Shown here in pieces: positions 37,655-45,369 of a DNA stretch of 64,000 bases (within the stretch, counting starts at the first letter, position 1; the number at the start of each line of letters is the position of its first letter). Both the position numbers and the translations under genes were made by a program. The stretch comes from Mesobacillus sp. S13 (GTDB lineage: Bacteria; Bacillota; Bacilli; Bacillales; Cytobacillaceae): assembly GCF_020422885.1 (NCBI RefSeq), contig NZ_CP084622.1, positions 1,321,001 through 1,385,000 on the forward strand, in the 5' to 3' direction. Below the pieces are notes generated by a model, which saw only the letters and a list, made by a program, of their open reading frames with translations, did no database searches and was not told where the DNA came from.

Positions 37655-37870
37655 GGATAAGAAAGTATAAATTTTTCACTTAGATTAGTGTCTAGCTCCA
37701 GCGCCTAGCCAGTTTTCCTCCCCGAAAGTGCATCCTCGAGGATCTTGCGATAAGTGTCAGCTTTGAGCAGCTCGAGACGTTTCGGCCCTGCCAATGAAGT
37801 CAAAGTGCGACTTCACTGTCAGGCCTTCCAACGATTGTCGGGGCTGAATAAGGCGCTTGCGCTTTTCTTA
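37655..37870. repeat. Interspersed Bacillaceae-type repeat, single-core copy
   Basis: Shares with 17660-18089 the opening GGATAAGAAAGT, TTTTTCACTTAGATTAGTG, CTAGCTCCAGCGCCTAGCC, one core hairpin around CAATGAAGTCAAAGTGCGAC, and the ending GGCGCTTGCGCTTTTCTTA. It again follows a terminator of a plus-strand gene and ends in the stop codon of a minus-strand gene. Confidence 0.85.
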
Positions 37871-37999
37871 TAGGTGATCTGTTTTCTTGGAGTACTGGTT
37901 CTTTCCTGCTTTGCGGTTCTTTTCACGCATCATATTTTTTTCATGGCGAAGGGCATTGTTGTCCTTTGCTTTTTTATCGTTATCAGATGTGTGTGGCAT
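37868..37999 (-). CDS. Small DUF3941 protein (43 residues)
   Basis: MPHTSDNDKKAKDNNALRHE at the N-terminus and a C-terminus with NRKAGKNQYSKKTDHL, matching the small, highly charged DUF3941 proteins found near degV in Bacillaceae. AAAGGAG lies 7 bases before the ATG. That ribosome site is inside the 3' arm of the degV terminator, so translation from long read-through mRNA may be hindered. Function unknown. Confidence 0.8.
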   Translation of the reverse strand: MPHTSDNDKKAKDNNALRHEKNMMREKNRKAGKNQYSKKTDHL

Positions 38000-38005
38000 A
38001 TAAAA

Positions 38006-38055
38006 ACTCCTTTCAGGTTAGGTACATTTTATTTTTCCTAAAACCCGAAAGGAGT
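38006..38055 (-). terminator. Terminator of degV overlapping the DUF3941 ribosome site
   Basis: On the minus strand ACTCCTTTCGGGTTTTAGG pairs with CCTAACCTGAAAGGAGT and is followed by TTTTAT. The 3' arm contains AAAGGAG used by the next gene. Confidence 0.75.
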
Positions 38056-38062
38056 ATGTAAA

Positions 38063-38923
38063 TTATGAAGGCAGTTTATTTAAGAAGAAAATAGCAATCG
38101 TACCTGGTCCAGTATGGGAGCCGACAGCTGCGCCAATAGAAGAGATGTATACATCTCTTGCATGAAGCTCTTCAAGAATCATATTCTTCATCTCAGTGGC
38201 TGTTTCGAAATCATCTGCATGGCTGATGCCGACAATTTGGTTCTCAAAAGCCGCACCGCGTTCCTTCATGACTTCAATAATCCTGCGAAGAAGCTTTTTC
38301 TTTCCGCGGATTTTTTCGATGGGAACTAATTTTCCATCCTCCACATTTAGCAGTGGCTTGATATTCAACAGGCCCCCTACGAAAGCAGATGCCTTTGATA
38401 CGCGTCCGCCTTTTGCAAGATGGTCAAGGTCGTCTACAGTAAATAGATGCTCCATATGCTCGCTTAGGAACTGGACAGCTTCAATGATTTCATCCTTTGA
38501 ATAATTCTCCTTAGCCATCCGGGCCGCTTCCATGACAACTAGTCCATATCCAAGCGAAGCACATTTTGTATCGATGATCGACAAGTTGAAGTCGGGATAG
38601 TCCTCCTTGACCTGCTGTGCAATCATGACGGCTGTCTGATATGTTCCTGACAATTGTGAAGAGAAAGCTATGTATATTCCATCCTGCTTGTTCTCGGCCA
38701 ATTCCGTAAATACTTCTTTAAAACCAGCAGGAGAAGCCTGTGAGGTTTTCGGAAGGTTGCCAGCGCGGATTTGATCGTACACTTGCTTTGGCTGGATCGT
38801 TCGCAGGTCCTCATATTCAGTGTCATTAATATGGACCTTCAACGGGAATAGTATTGCATCATTTTCTTCATAAAAACTCAATGGCAAATCACATGCACTG
38901 TCAGCCATGATTTTTACTGACAT
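38063..38923 (-). CDS. DegV-family fatty-acid-binding protein (YitS)
   Basis: 286 residues. DegV fold signature KIMADSACDLPLSFYEENDAILFPLKVHINDTEY, SQASPAGFKEVF, IAFSSQLSGTYQTA and HLAKGGRVSKASAFVGGLLNIKPLL (lipid-binding domain). DegV proteins bind fatty acids and in Firmicutes such FakB proteins deliver them to the kinase FakA for phospholipid synthesis. ATG at 38923 is taken; a GTG nine bases upstream is less likely. The place before yitT matches B. subtilis yitS. Confidence 0.9.
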   Translation of the reverse strand: MSVKIMADSACDLPLSFYEENDAILFPLKVHINDTEYEDLRTIQPKQVYDQIRAGNLPKTSQASPAGFKEVFTELAENKQDGIYIAFSSQLSGTYQTAVMIAQQVKEDYPDFNLSIIDTKCASLGYGLVVMEAARMAKENYSKDEIIEAVQFLSEHMEHLFTVDDLDHLAKGGRVSKASAFVGGLLNIKPLLNVEDGKLVPIEKIRGKKKLLRRIIEVMKERGAAFENQIVGISHADDFETATEMKNMILEELHARDVYISSIGAAVGSHTGPGTIAIFFLNKLPS

Positions 38924-39052
38924 CACTTTCACCTGCTTTCAACCTTTTTATGTTAATAGTTTATAGGGAATATCGTAAAAAGACAATTAAATATAGTGAT
39001 TTTCGGCAAAATAGGGGTACAGGAAGAATAGAAAAGAATAAGGGGGATTTAC

Positions 39053-39895
39053 ATGGTCTGGTTGGAAACAAAAAAAATCATCATCGTGGTGATTGGGGCA
39101 TTCCTGAATGCTCTGTCACTGAATTTATTTCTAATTCCGGCGAATGTCTATGCCAGCGGCTTTACCGGGATCGCTCAGCTCGTTTCGAGCATACTTGGAG
39201 CCTTTGCACCATTTACTATTTCTACCGGTATTCTTCTATTATTATTGAATATTCCGGTAACAATTCTTGGCTGGAAGAAGGTAGGAAAATCATTCACGCT
39301 CTACAGTTTTATCTCCGTGCTGCTTTCATCATTCTTTCTTGAGATCATTCCGGTAAAAGAAGTATCGAGTGATATTTTGCTGAATGCCGTTTTTGGGGGA
39401 GTCATTGCAGCGTTAGGTGTTGGGCTGACCTTAAAATGGGGTGCTTCCACAGGGGGAATGGATATTATTGCAATGGTCCTGTCACGAATGAATGATCGTC
39501 CGGTTGGTACATATTTCTTTACTTTGAATGGCATCATTATAATGACAGCTGGCTTTATATTCGGCTGGGAAAACGCTCTTTATACTCTTGTCGCTCTCTA
39601 TGTGTCCACACGGTTAATCGATGCCATCCATACACGACATGAGAAACTGACGGCGATGATTGTTACGAAGAAGTCAGATGAATTAAAGAAGGCCATCCAT
39701 GACAAGCTTGTACGTGGTATCACGCTGCTGCCTGCCAAGGGAGCTTTTTCAGGAGAAGAGAAGGAAATGCTTATCATCGTCGTCACTAGGTATGAATTGT
39801 ATGACCTCGAACACATCATCAAGGAAGTTGATCCACATGCATTTACCAATATTGTTGAGACAGCAGGGATCTTCGGATTTTTCCGGAGGGAGTAG
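39053..39895 (+). CDS. yitT: YitT-family membrane protein (DUF161/DUF2179)
   Basis: 280 residues: five to six N-terminal membrane segments (IIIVVIGAFLNALSLNLFLIPANVYASGFTGIAQL, GVGLTLKWGASTGGMDIIAMVLSR), then a soluble C-terminal DUF2179 domain (EKLTAMIVTKKSDELKKAIHDKLVRGITLLPAKGAFSGEE). Function unknown; possibly a transporter. AAGGGGG precedes the ATG. Confidence 0.92.
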   Translation: MVWLETKKIIIVVIGAFLNALSLNLFLIPANVYASGFTGIAQLVSSILGAFAPFTISTGILLLLLNIPVTILGWKKVGKSFTLYSFISVLLSSFFLEIIPVKEVSSDILLNAVFGGVIAALGVGLTLKWGASTGGMDIIAMVLSRMNDRPVGTYFFTLNGIIIMTAGFIFGWENALYTLVALYVSTRLIDAIHTRHEKLTAMIVTKKSDELKKAIHDKLVRGITLLPAKGAFSGEEKEMLIIVVTRYELYDLEHIIKEVDPHAFTNIVETAGIFGFFRRE

Positions 39896-39917
39896 TAATT
39901 GAAACGGAGGTATGTAA

Positions 39918-40706
39918 ATGAGGAAGGTCGGATTGATGATCATTTTGCTTTTAATGGCTGTGGCACCTGCCCTGGCGATTGGAGAAGAAAAAGAAACAAC
40001 TGAAAAGCTTGAATACAGCTTTTACATTGATCCGTTGGCCGGACCTGAAAAAGCTGAATTTGAAATGATTCTGCAAAACCTTGGCGATACGGAACTGTCT
40101 TTTGAATTCCCGACGTCTCAGAAATACGAGATTACCGTTGTAGACGGAAGTAAACAGAAGGTATTTCAGTATTCAGAAGGAAAATCTTTTGCCCAGGCCT
40201 TTGAAACCGTGACCTTGAAACCGCAGGAGAAAATGAAATGGGTGGAAGTCTGGGATTACTCTGCTGAAGGAAAAAGAGTGCCAGAAGGGGAATACAGTGT
40301 CACTGCACAGTTAAGAGCCACAAGCGTCAACGGAAAAACGGTGAGTGACAAAAAACTGATCACAGATACAAAGATCATGTATATACCTAGTGAAAATCCT
40401 GTTTTTAAAAATATAACTTCTGAGGGCGGCAAAGGGATATATAAAGTAATGGGTGAAGTCAGGCCCATCAATGGCAAGTTCTACTATACGGTCGAAGATG
40501 GACATAATCAGCTGATTGCCGAAACTGAAGTGATTTCTGGCACAAAATACCCGCAATGGAAGCCATTCACGCTGGAAGTGTCAATACCTGAAAGTAAGCT
40601 CCCTCAGAACGGATCCGTCATCCTTAATCTTTACGAACGCAGCAAGGACGGAGAAATCATTCATACGTATCCAGTGCTGCTCGAAAGATTCAATCCTAAT
40701 AAATAG
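39918..40706 (+). CDS. BsuPI-domain protein (Ipi-like), predicted exported, with a second C-terminal domain
   Basis: 262 residues. A signal peptide (MRKVGLMIILLLMAVAPALA) is followed by a BsuPI domain (about 30-140: FEFPTSQKYEITVVDGSKQKVF, then WVEVWDYSAEGKRVPEGEYSV), the fold of the B. subtilis intracellular proteinase inhibitor. Residues about 160-255 form a further beta-rich domain (GEVRPINGKFYYTVEDGHNQLIAETEV) that resembles Gmad2-type domains of germination proteins. B. subtilis Ipi is about half this length and cytosolic, so the location here differs. The position after yitT is that of ipi. Confidence 0.82.
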   Translation: MRKVGLMIILLLMAVAPALAIGEEKETTEKLEYSFYIDPLAGPEKAEFEMILQNLGDTELSFEFPTSQKYEITVVDGSKQKVFQYSEGKSFAQAFETVTLKPQEKMKWVEVWDYSAEGKRVPEGEYSVTAQLRATSVNGKTVSDKKLITDTKIMYIPSENPVFKNITSEGGKGIYKVMGEVRPINGKFYYTVEDGHNQLIAETEVISGTKYPQWKPFTLEVSIPESKLPQNGSVILNLYERSKDGEIIHTYPVLLERFNPNK

Positions 40707-40707
40707 C

Positions 40708-40747
40708 AAAGCAAAAGCTGGCGGGAATCCCGCCAGCTTTTGCTTTT
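40708..40747. terminator. Bidirectional terminator between the BsuPI gene and yitR
   Basis: Very strong stem AAAGCAAAAGCTGGCGGG / CCCGCCAGCTTTTGCTTT with a 3-nt loop. Confidence 0.93.
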
Positions 40748-40938
40748 TACTTGCTTTCAATTGAATTCAGCTCGTCCTGAAATGACCGAAGCTGCTCTTT
40801 TTCAGCCATCGTTGTATTGGCATAGGCTGAAGAAAGTGCATTTTTAGCTGTGCTGATGGCTGCAGACTGTTCCGCAGGCTCCGCAGTCTTAGCTAGTTGG
40901 ACAGCTTTCCTTGCTTCCTGAAAAAGCCTGTTTCCCAT
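40747..40938 (-). CDS. yitR: YitR-like DUF3813 protein
   Basis: 63 residues, helical: MGNRLFQEARKAVQLAKTAE then AKNALSSAYANTTMAEKEQLRSFQDEL. This is the DUF3813 pattern. Function unknown. GGAGGAA upstream of the ATG overlaps the stop of the preceding small gene, which suggests one transcript. Confidence 0.82.
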   Translation of the reverse strand: MGNRLFQEARKAVQLAKTAEPAEQSAAISTAKNALSSAYANTTMAEKEQLRSFQDELNSIESK

Positions 40939-40939
40939 A

Positions 40940-41092
40940 CTAAATTCCTCCTAAAGAGGACTCTCTGACATTCGCCATCTTTTGAGCTTCAGCCTCGGCA
41001 TACGTGGTGTGGTAAGGGATTCTTTCATCATGCTTGGAGACAGTATCTACCCCTTGCTGTACAAAACGCTTGGATTTATTGCTTTTACCCAT
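40940..41092 (-). CDS. Small hypothetical protein (50 residues)
   Basis: MGKSNKSKRFVQQGVDTVSK, then HDERIPYHTTYAEAEAQKMA and a short tail. GGAGGGG lies 7 bases upstream of the ATG. The stop lies one base before the yitR start, so it is the first gene of a two-gene operon. The family is not recognised; the basic start and amphipathic composition recall small spore or cytosolic proteins. Support comes from the ribosome site, spacing and protein-like composition. Confidence 0.7.
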   Translation of the reverse strand: MGKSNKSKRFVQQGVDTVSKHDERIPYHTTYAEAEAQKMANVRESSLGGI

Positions 41093-41263
41093 CGTTTTAC
41101 CCCTCCATCTACGAGCGAATTTGAAACAGGCATTACGCCGCTTCGATTATAGTATGCTCTTTTGGCATGAAAACAAACGATTCTGAAGCAAGTTGAGATG
41201 GGTTTGTGCAGGGAATGATTTACAATTTTTATCTAAGGAGAAAAATGGCGAAAACGCAAGAGC

Positions 41264-41655
41264 AAGCGATAGGGGGATTTCTAATGGACAAATAGAACGG
41301 AAATGAAGTGGAAAATGACCGATAGAGCCTATCTAACGGACAAACGCATCGCGAATCATCGGAAAAATGTCCGATAGAGCCCTTCTAACGGACAAAACAA
41401 GCAGGTCATCATCGGAAAAATGTCCGATAGAGCCCATCTAACGGACAAAATCAGAGGGAATCAGCAGAAAAATGTCCGATAGAGCTCGTCTAACGGACAA
41501 AATCAGAGGGAATCAGCAGAAAAATGTCCGATAGAGCCCGTCTAACGGACAAAACCAGAGGGAATCAGCAGAAAAATGTCCGATAGAGCCCGTCTAACGG
41601 ACAAAATCAGAGGGAATCAACGAAAAAATGTCCGATAGATTTTTTCTACCGGACA
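41264..41655. repeat. Hairpin tandem array 2, 52-bp period (seven hairpins plus a degenerate one)
   Basis: Hairpins start at 41316, 41368, 41421, 41473, 41525, 41577 and 41629, 52 bp apart with one step of 53. Each is TGTCCGATA, 9 nt (GAGCCCGTC), TAACGGACA and a 25-bp spacer rich in A and G. A degenerate extra hairpin begins near 41264. It occupies the gene-free stretch 41093-41669; the first 170 bp of that stretch hold nothing else recognisable. Confidence 0.95.
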
Positions 41656-41669
41656 TCCTGTGGTTCTTA

Positions 41670-42488
41670 TTATAGTGCTTTCAAATTAAGTAAGTCATTT
41701 AAATAGACGCCAATGCCGTCTTCTTCATTAGTCAATGTCATGTCGTTCGCGATGTTTTTCACTTCGTCAACTGCATTGCCCATCGCGATGCCGCGGCCTG
41801 CGTATTCAAGCATTTCCAAATCATTGTCTTCATCACCGAATGCGATGATGCGGTCAGCTGGGATTTGGAAATAATCCGATGCCTTCTTTAAACCAACTGC
41901 TTTGTTCAGGCCGTTTTTCACGATTTCAACGACATGGAACGGTGCAGCCCAGCTTCTGTGATCGATTACTTCGGCATGGACTTCTGACAAGTGTTGACGA
42001 ATTTTACGGACATCCTCTTCATCAGAGTGGATCAGCATGCTCGTTGGTGATGCTTTCAAATATCTTCTCAAGTCGCCGGTTGTTATATTCGGGTTTCCCA
42101 TATTAAAAATATCCATCAGTTTTTCATCATGATAGTGGACATAGACATCGTCAATGACTTCGGCAATAATGTTGTGGAATTTAAAATCGTCAAGTGCTTC
42201 TACAATATCTTTTGCCACATCGATAGATAGCGGAGAATGATGCACTCCCCAACTGCTATCGAGCGGGTGATGGATAAACGCGCCGTTGAAGTTGACTATT
42301 GGCGTATCAAGTGCCAGTTCATGATAATACATCTCGCTGGAACGGAAGGGTCTTCCTGTCGCGATCATGACCACATGGCCTGCTTCCCGTGCTTTTTTAA
42401 TGACGTGTTTGTTCTTTTCTGAAATTGTTTTATCATCTGTTAGTAATGTTCCATCAAGGTCTAATGCAATTAAATGTTTTTCAGCCAT
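41670..42488 (-). CDS. yitU: Cof-type HAD phosphatase (YitU)
   Basis: 272 residues. HAD motif I LIALDLDGTLLTDD, motif II MIATGRP, and motif IV GDEDNDLEMLEYAGRGIAMGNAVDEVK are intact, with the C2B cap of Cof proteins between. It probably dephosphorylates a sugar phosphate or flavin precursor; B. subtilis YitU is one of several phosphatases reported to act in FMN-precursor dephosphorylation. Conserved place before yitV. Confidence 0.92.
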   Translation of the reverse strand: MAEKHLIALDLDGTLLTDDKTISEKNKHVIKKAREAGHVVMIATGRPFRSSEMYYHELALDTPIVNFNGAFIHHPLDSSWGVHHSPLSIDVAKDIVEALDDFKFHNIIAEVIDDVYVHYHDEKLMDIFNMGNPNITTGDLRRYLKASPTSMLIHSDEEDVRKIRQHLSEVHAEVIDHRSWAAPFHVVEIVKNGLNKAVGLKKASDYFQIPADRIIAFGDEDNDLEMLEYAGRGIAMGNAVDEVKNIANDMTLTNEEDGIGVYLNDLLNLKAL

Positions 42489-42701
42489 AAATACTCCTTC
42501 TTAACTCGAATTTTTCATGAAATTTTTGAGTCCCAACCACTTGCATCTCACTCTTTGATAAATCCTATGCGTATGATTGGCTCTTTTTTCGTAAGAGTTC
42601 TACAATACATATATTGGATGATGGTTAATTGGTCTTATAACCACTATGGTAACCATTTTACATATAAATTGTAAAAAAATCATTTTAGATACATAAAAGG
42701 G

Positions 42702-42721
42702 CGGTAAATTTCTGTACCGCT
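42702..42721 (+). other. Short hairpin before the yitV ribosome site
   Basis: GCGGTA / TACCGC arms with an 8-nt loop immediately upstream of AGGAGGG. The remaining 42489-42700 interval shows no gene. Confidence 0.4.
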
Positions 42722-42741
42722 CGCTTCAGGAGGGTTAATCA

Positions 42742-43509
42742 TTGATTTTAGTCGAAAAGAAACGCATTCACCATATTCCCGTTCTCCATATTGTAAAACA
42801 GAAGCAATTTTCAGATAGAATGCCTTTGATTGTTTTCCTTCATGGGTTTACGAGCACGAAAGAACGAAACATGCATTATGCTTATCTTTTTGCTGAAAAG
42901 GGCTTCAGGGTCATCATGCCAGAGGCGAAATATCATGGAACCCGTGGCAAAGGGCTGACAGAGAATGAATTAGGCTTCCGTTTTTGGGAAATAGTCATCA
43001 CATCTATCGAGGAGCTTTCGACGATCAAGACAGAATTGGTTGAGGAAGGTCTGGTCGATCAAGCTAGAATCGGTGTGGCTGGAACATCAATGGGCGGCAT
43101 CACGACACTCGGAGCAATGGCCAAGTATGAATGGATCAAAGCTGGTGTCAGCTTGATGGGCAACCCTTCATATGAGCAGTTTGCGTTATGGCAGCTGAAT
43201 GAAATCGAAAAAAAGAATGTCAAGATAGGTTTATCCCAAGAACAAATATCAAGTTTGCTAAACCAGTTGAAACAATACGATCTAAGCCAGCAGCCTGAAA
43301 AGTTGAACAAACGCCCGCTGTTATTTTGGCATGGAAAGTTAGATTATGTCGTACCATATCAATCTGCATATCATTTTTACGAGCAAAACAGGAAAAGCTA
43401 TGAGGGAACAGAAGGAATGTTTGAATTCATTACAGACGAAAATGCTGGACACAATGTGTCAAATGCAGGCGTGGAGGCAACAGCAAATTGGTTTGAAAAG
43501 CATATATGA
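42742..43509 (+). CDS. yitV: Alpha/beta-hydrolase, esterase type (YitV)
   Basis: 255 residues. PLIVFLHGFTSTKERN supplies the oxyanion region, the nucleophile serine is in GVAGTSMGGITTLGAM, an aspartate follows WHGKLDYVVPY and the histidine is in NAGHNVSNAG. TTG at 42742 is the start, with AGGAGGG upstream. Substrate unknown. Confidence 0.9.
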   Translation: MILVEKKRIHHIPVLHIVKQKQFSDRMPLIVFLHGFTSTKERNMHYAYLFAEKGFRVIMPEAKYHGTRGKGLTENELGFRFWEIVITSIEELSTIKTELVEEGLVDQARIGVAGTSMGGITTLGAMAKYEWIKAGVSLMGNPSYEQFALWQLNEIEKKNVKIGLSQEQISSLLNQLKQYDLSQQPEKLNKRPLLFWHGKLDYVVPYQSAYHFYEQNRKSYEGTEGMFEFITDENAGHNVSNAGVEATANWFEKHI

Positions 43510-43588
43510 CGCCTTTCCGCTTTAAATGATTATCAATCATTGTTATGATAGAGATAGGTTGCAGCAATAAAAAAGGGAGTGTTCACCG

Positions 43589-43900
43589 ATGGATGAAGAA
43601 TTAAAAGATAGCATAATGGGTGCGCTTGAGATGGTCGTTGACCCTGAACTTGGCGTAGATATCGTTAATTTAGGGCTTGTATATGATGTGGATTTGAACG
43701 AGGAAGGGCTTGCGACAGTGACAATGACATTGACGTCTATGGGCTGCCCGCTAGCCGGCACGATTGTTGAGCAGGTGAAGTTGGCGCTTGCGGACCTTCC
43801 GGAAGTTAAAGATACTGAAGTGAATATCGTCTTCAACCCGCCATGGTCCAAGGACATGATGTCCCGTTACGCAAAAATAGCATTAGGTGTGAGAGATTAA
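43589..43900 (+). CDS. yitW: MIP18/DUF59-family iron-sulfur maturation protein (YitW)
   Basis: 103 residues: ALEMVVDPELGVDIVNLGLVYD, then MTLTSMGCPLAGTIVEQVK and VFNPPWSKDMMS. The conserved cysteine in MGCP is present. Relatives such as SufT support iron-sulfur cluster assembly. AAGGGAG lies upstream. The gene marks the left border of the anaerobic island; in B. subtilis yitW is close to argC. Confidence 0.92.
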   Translation: MDEELKDSIMGALEMVVDPELGVDIVNLGLVYDVDLNEEGLATVTMTLTSMGCPLAGTIVEQVKLALADLPEVKDTEVNIVFNPPWSKDMMSRYAKIALGVRD

Positions 43901-43912
43901 GTTCATAACAAT

Positions 43913-43943
43913 GAGCAGCAGGAAAAACTCCTGCTGCTTTTCT
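43913..43943 (+). terminator. Terminator of yitW
   Basis: GCAGCAGGA / TCCTGCTGC stem with AAAAC loop then TTTTC. Confidence 0.9.
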
Positions 43944-44006
43944 ATTGTTGTGGGAAATCACAAAGCATTCGTTCAGGATAACTATATGGATTTTCTTAAT
44001 CTAGAT

Positions 44007-44052
44007 TCAGCGCCTAGCGCCACTCGAGTCGCTTGCGCTTTTTGTTCTTCCA
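44007..44052. repeat. Remnant of the interspersed repeat
   Basis: Contains CAGCGCCTAGCGCCACTCGA and TCGCTTGCGCTTTTTG, the two ends of the longer repeats joined without the core hairpin. Confidence 0.6.
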
Positions 44053-44096
44053 GGTCACAAAATTGTCATATAAAAAGGCAATTATGGGTCTATTTA

Positions 44097-44139
44097 TGTG
44101 AGTTAGTTCACTTAATCATGTTGGAAACACTTATATACT
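44097..44139 (+). promoter_or_regulatory. Fnr-dependent promoter of the radical SAM gene
   Basis: Fnr box TGTGA-GTTAGT-TCACT (44097-44112), 21 bp, -10 TATACT (44134-44139). This is the class II arrangement, box centre near -41.5. Confidence 0.8.
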
Positions 44140-44173
44140 TCTTTTATAGAGAAGTACTTAAGGAGGCGCCAAT

Positions 44174-45298
44174 ATGTTTGAAAGAGATTTTAACAAAGAC
44201 CCATTCATTGTGATTTGGGAACTTACAAGAGCCTGCCAATTAAAATGCCTGCACTGCCGTGCGGAAGCACAATACAGAAGAGATCCGCGCGAACTGTCTT
44301 TTGAAGAAGGGAAAGCGCTGATTGACCAAATATATGAAATGAATAATCCGATGCTTGTCTTCACGGGTGGGGACCCATTGATGAGGGAGGATGTATTTGA
44401 TATTGCTGAGTATGCCGTGAAAAAAGGCGTACGTGTTTCAATGACACCAAGTGCGACACCGAATGTGACGAAAGAAGCGATTGAGAAGGCGAAGTCGGTT
44501 GGATTATCCCGCTGGGCATTCAGTATTGACGGTCCGACAGCTGAAGTCCATGACCACTTCAGGGGAACAGCGGGTTCTTTTGATTTGACGATGGAAAGAA
44601 TCAAGTATTTGCATGAGCTCGAAATTCCAATTCAAATCAATACTGTTATTTCAAGATATAATATTGAGTATTTAGATGAAATGGCTAAGATGGTCGAAGA
44701 TTTGGACTGTGTTCTTTGGAGTGTCTTCTTCCTTGTCCCTACTGGGCGTGGACAGGAAAAGGACATGATCTCTCCGGTAGAGCATGAAAAGGTCTTCACT
44801 TGGCTTTATGATTTAAGCAAAAGGGTCAAGTTTGACATTAAGACGACTGCGGCCCAGCATTATCGCCGTGTTGTCATCCAGCAAAAAATGCGGGAAGCGA
44901 AGGATCACACTGAAGAAATCGATTATTTGACTGCGCTGACAAAAGAAGGATTGACTGGCTCAATCGACGGCCTTGGCCGCGCGCCAAAAGGTGTCAACGA
45001 TGGCAATGGTTTCGTGTTCATTTCCCATGTTGGGGATGTCTATCCGAGCGGACTGCTGCCTGTGAAAGCAGGCAATGTAAGGGAACAGCTGCTCGCAGAG
45101 ATTTACAGGGAGTCTCCGGTATTCAAGTCATTGAGGAATCCGGATGAATACAAAGGAAAATGCGGAGTGTGCGAATTCAGGCATGTTTGCGGAGGTTCAC
45201 GTTCACGGGCATACGCCATGACTGGTGATTACCTGGAGAGCGAGCCATTCTGCGTGTACATTCCTAAAGCACTGCGAAAACAAAAACAGGAGAGCTGA
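44174..45298 (+). CDS. Radical SAM/SPASM protein (TIGR04053-like; heme-maturation type NirJ/AhbD relative)
   Basis: 374 residues. Radical SAM motif CQLKCLHC (C-x3-C-x2-C) near residue 20, TGGDPLMREDVFD, SIDGPTAEVHDHFRG, and a C-terminal cysteine cluster KCGVCEFRHVCGGSRSRAYA followed by a further cysteine, which form the SPASM auxiliary-cluster region. The closest families as I recall are TIGR04053 proteins of Bacilli and the heme-d1/alternative-heme enzymes NirJ and AhbD; the substrate is not known. The Fnr box shows that it is made under oxygen limitation. AGGAGG lies upstream. Confidence 0.85.
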   Translation: MFERDFNKDPFIVIWELTRACQLKCLHCRAEAQYRRDPRELSFEEGKALIDQIYEMNNPMLVFTGGDPLMREDVFDIAEYAVKKGVRVSMTPSATPNVTKEAIEKAKSVGLSRWAFSIDGPTAEVHDHFRGTAGSFDLTMERIKYLHELEIPIQINTVISRYNIEYLDEMAKMVEDLDCVLWSVFFLVPTGRGQEKDMISPVEHEKVFTWLYDLSKRVKFDIKTTAAQHYRRVVIQQKMREAKDHTEEIDYLTALTKEGLTGSIDGLGRAPKGVNDGNGFVFISHVGDVYPSGLLPVKAGNVREQLLAEIYRESPVFKSLRNPDEYKGKCGVCEFRHVCGGSRSRAYAMTGDYLESEPFCVYIPKALRKQKQES

Positions 45299-45322
45299 TG
45301 AGCTCTCCTCCGGATACGATTG

Positions 45323-45367
45323 AAAAAGCGAGGGAAGCCATAAAGGCATTCACTCGCTTTTTTTTTC
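45323..45367. terminator. Bidirectional terminator between the radical SAM gene and fnr copy 1
   Basis: AAAAAGCGAG / CTCGCTTTTT stem with T8 on the plus strand and A run on the other. Confidence 0.85.
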
Positions 45368-45369
45368 AT

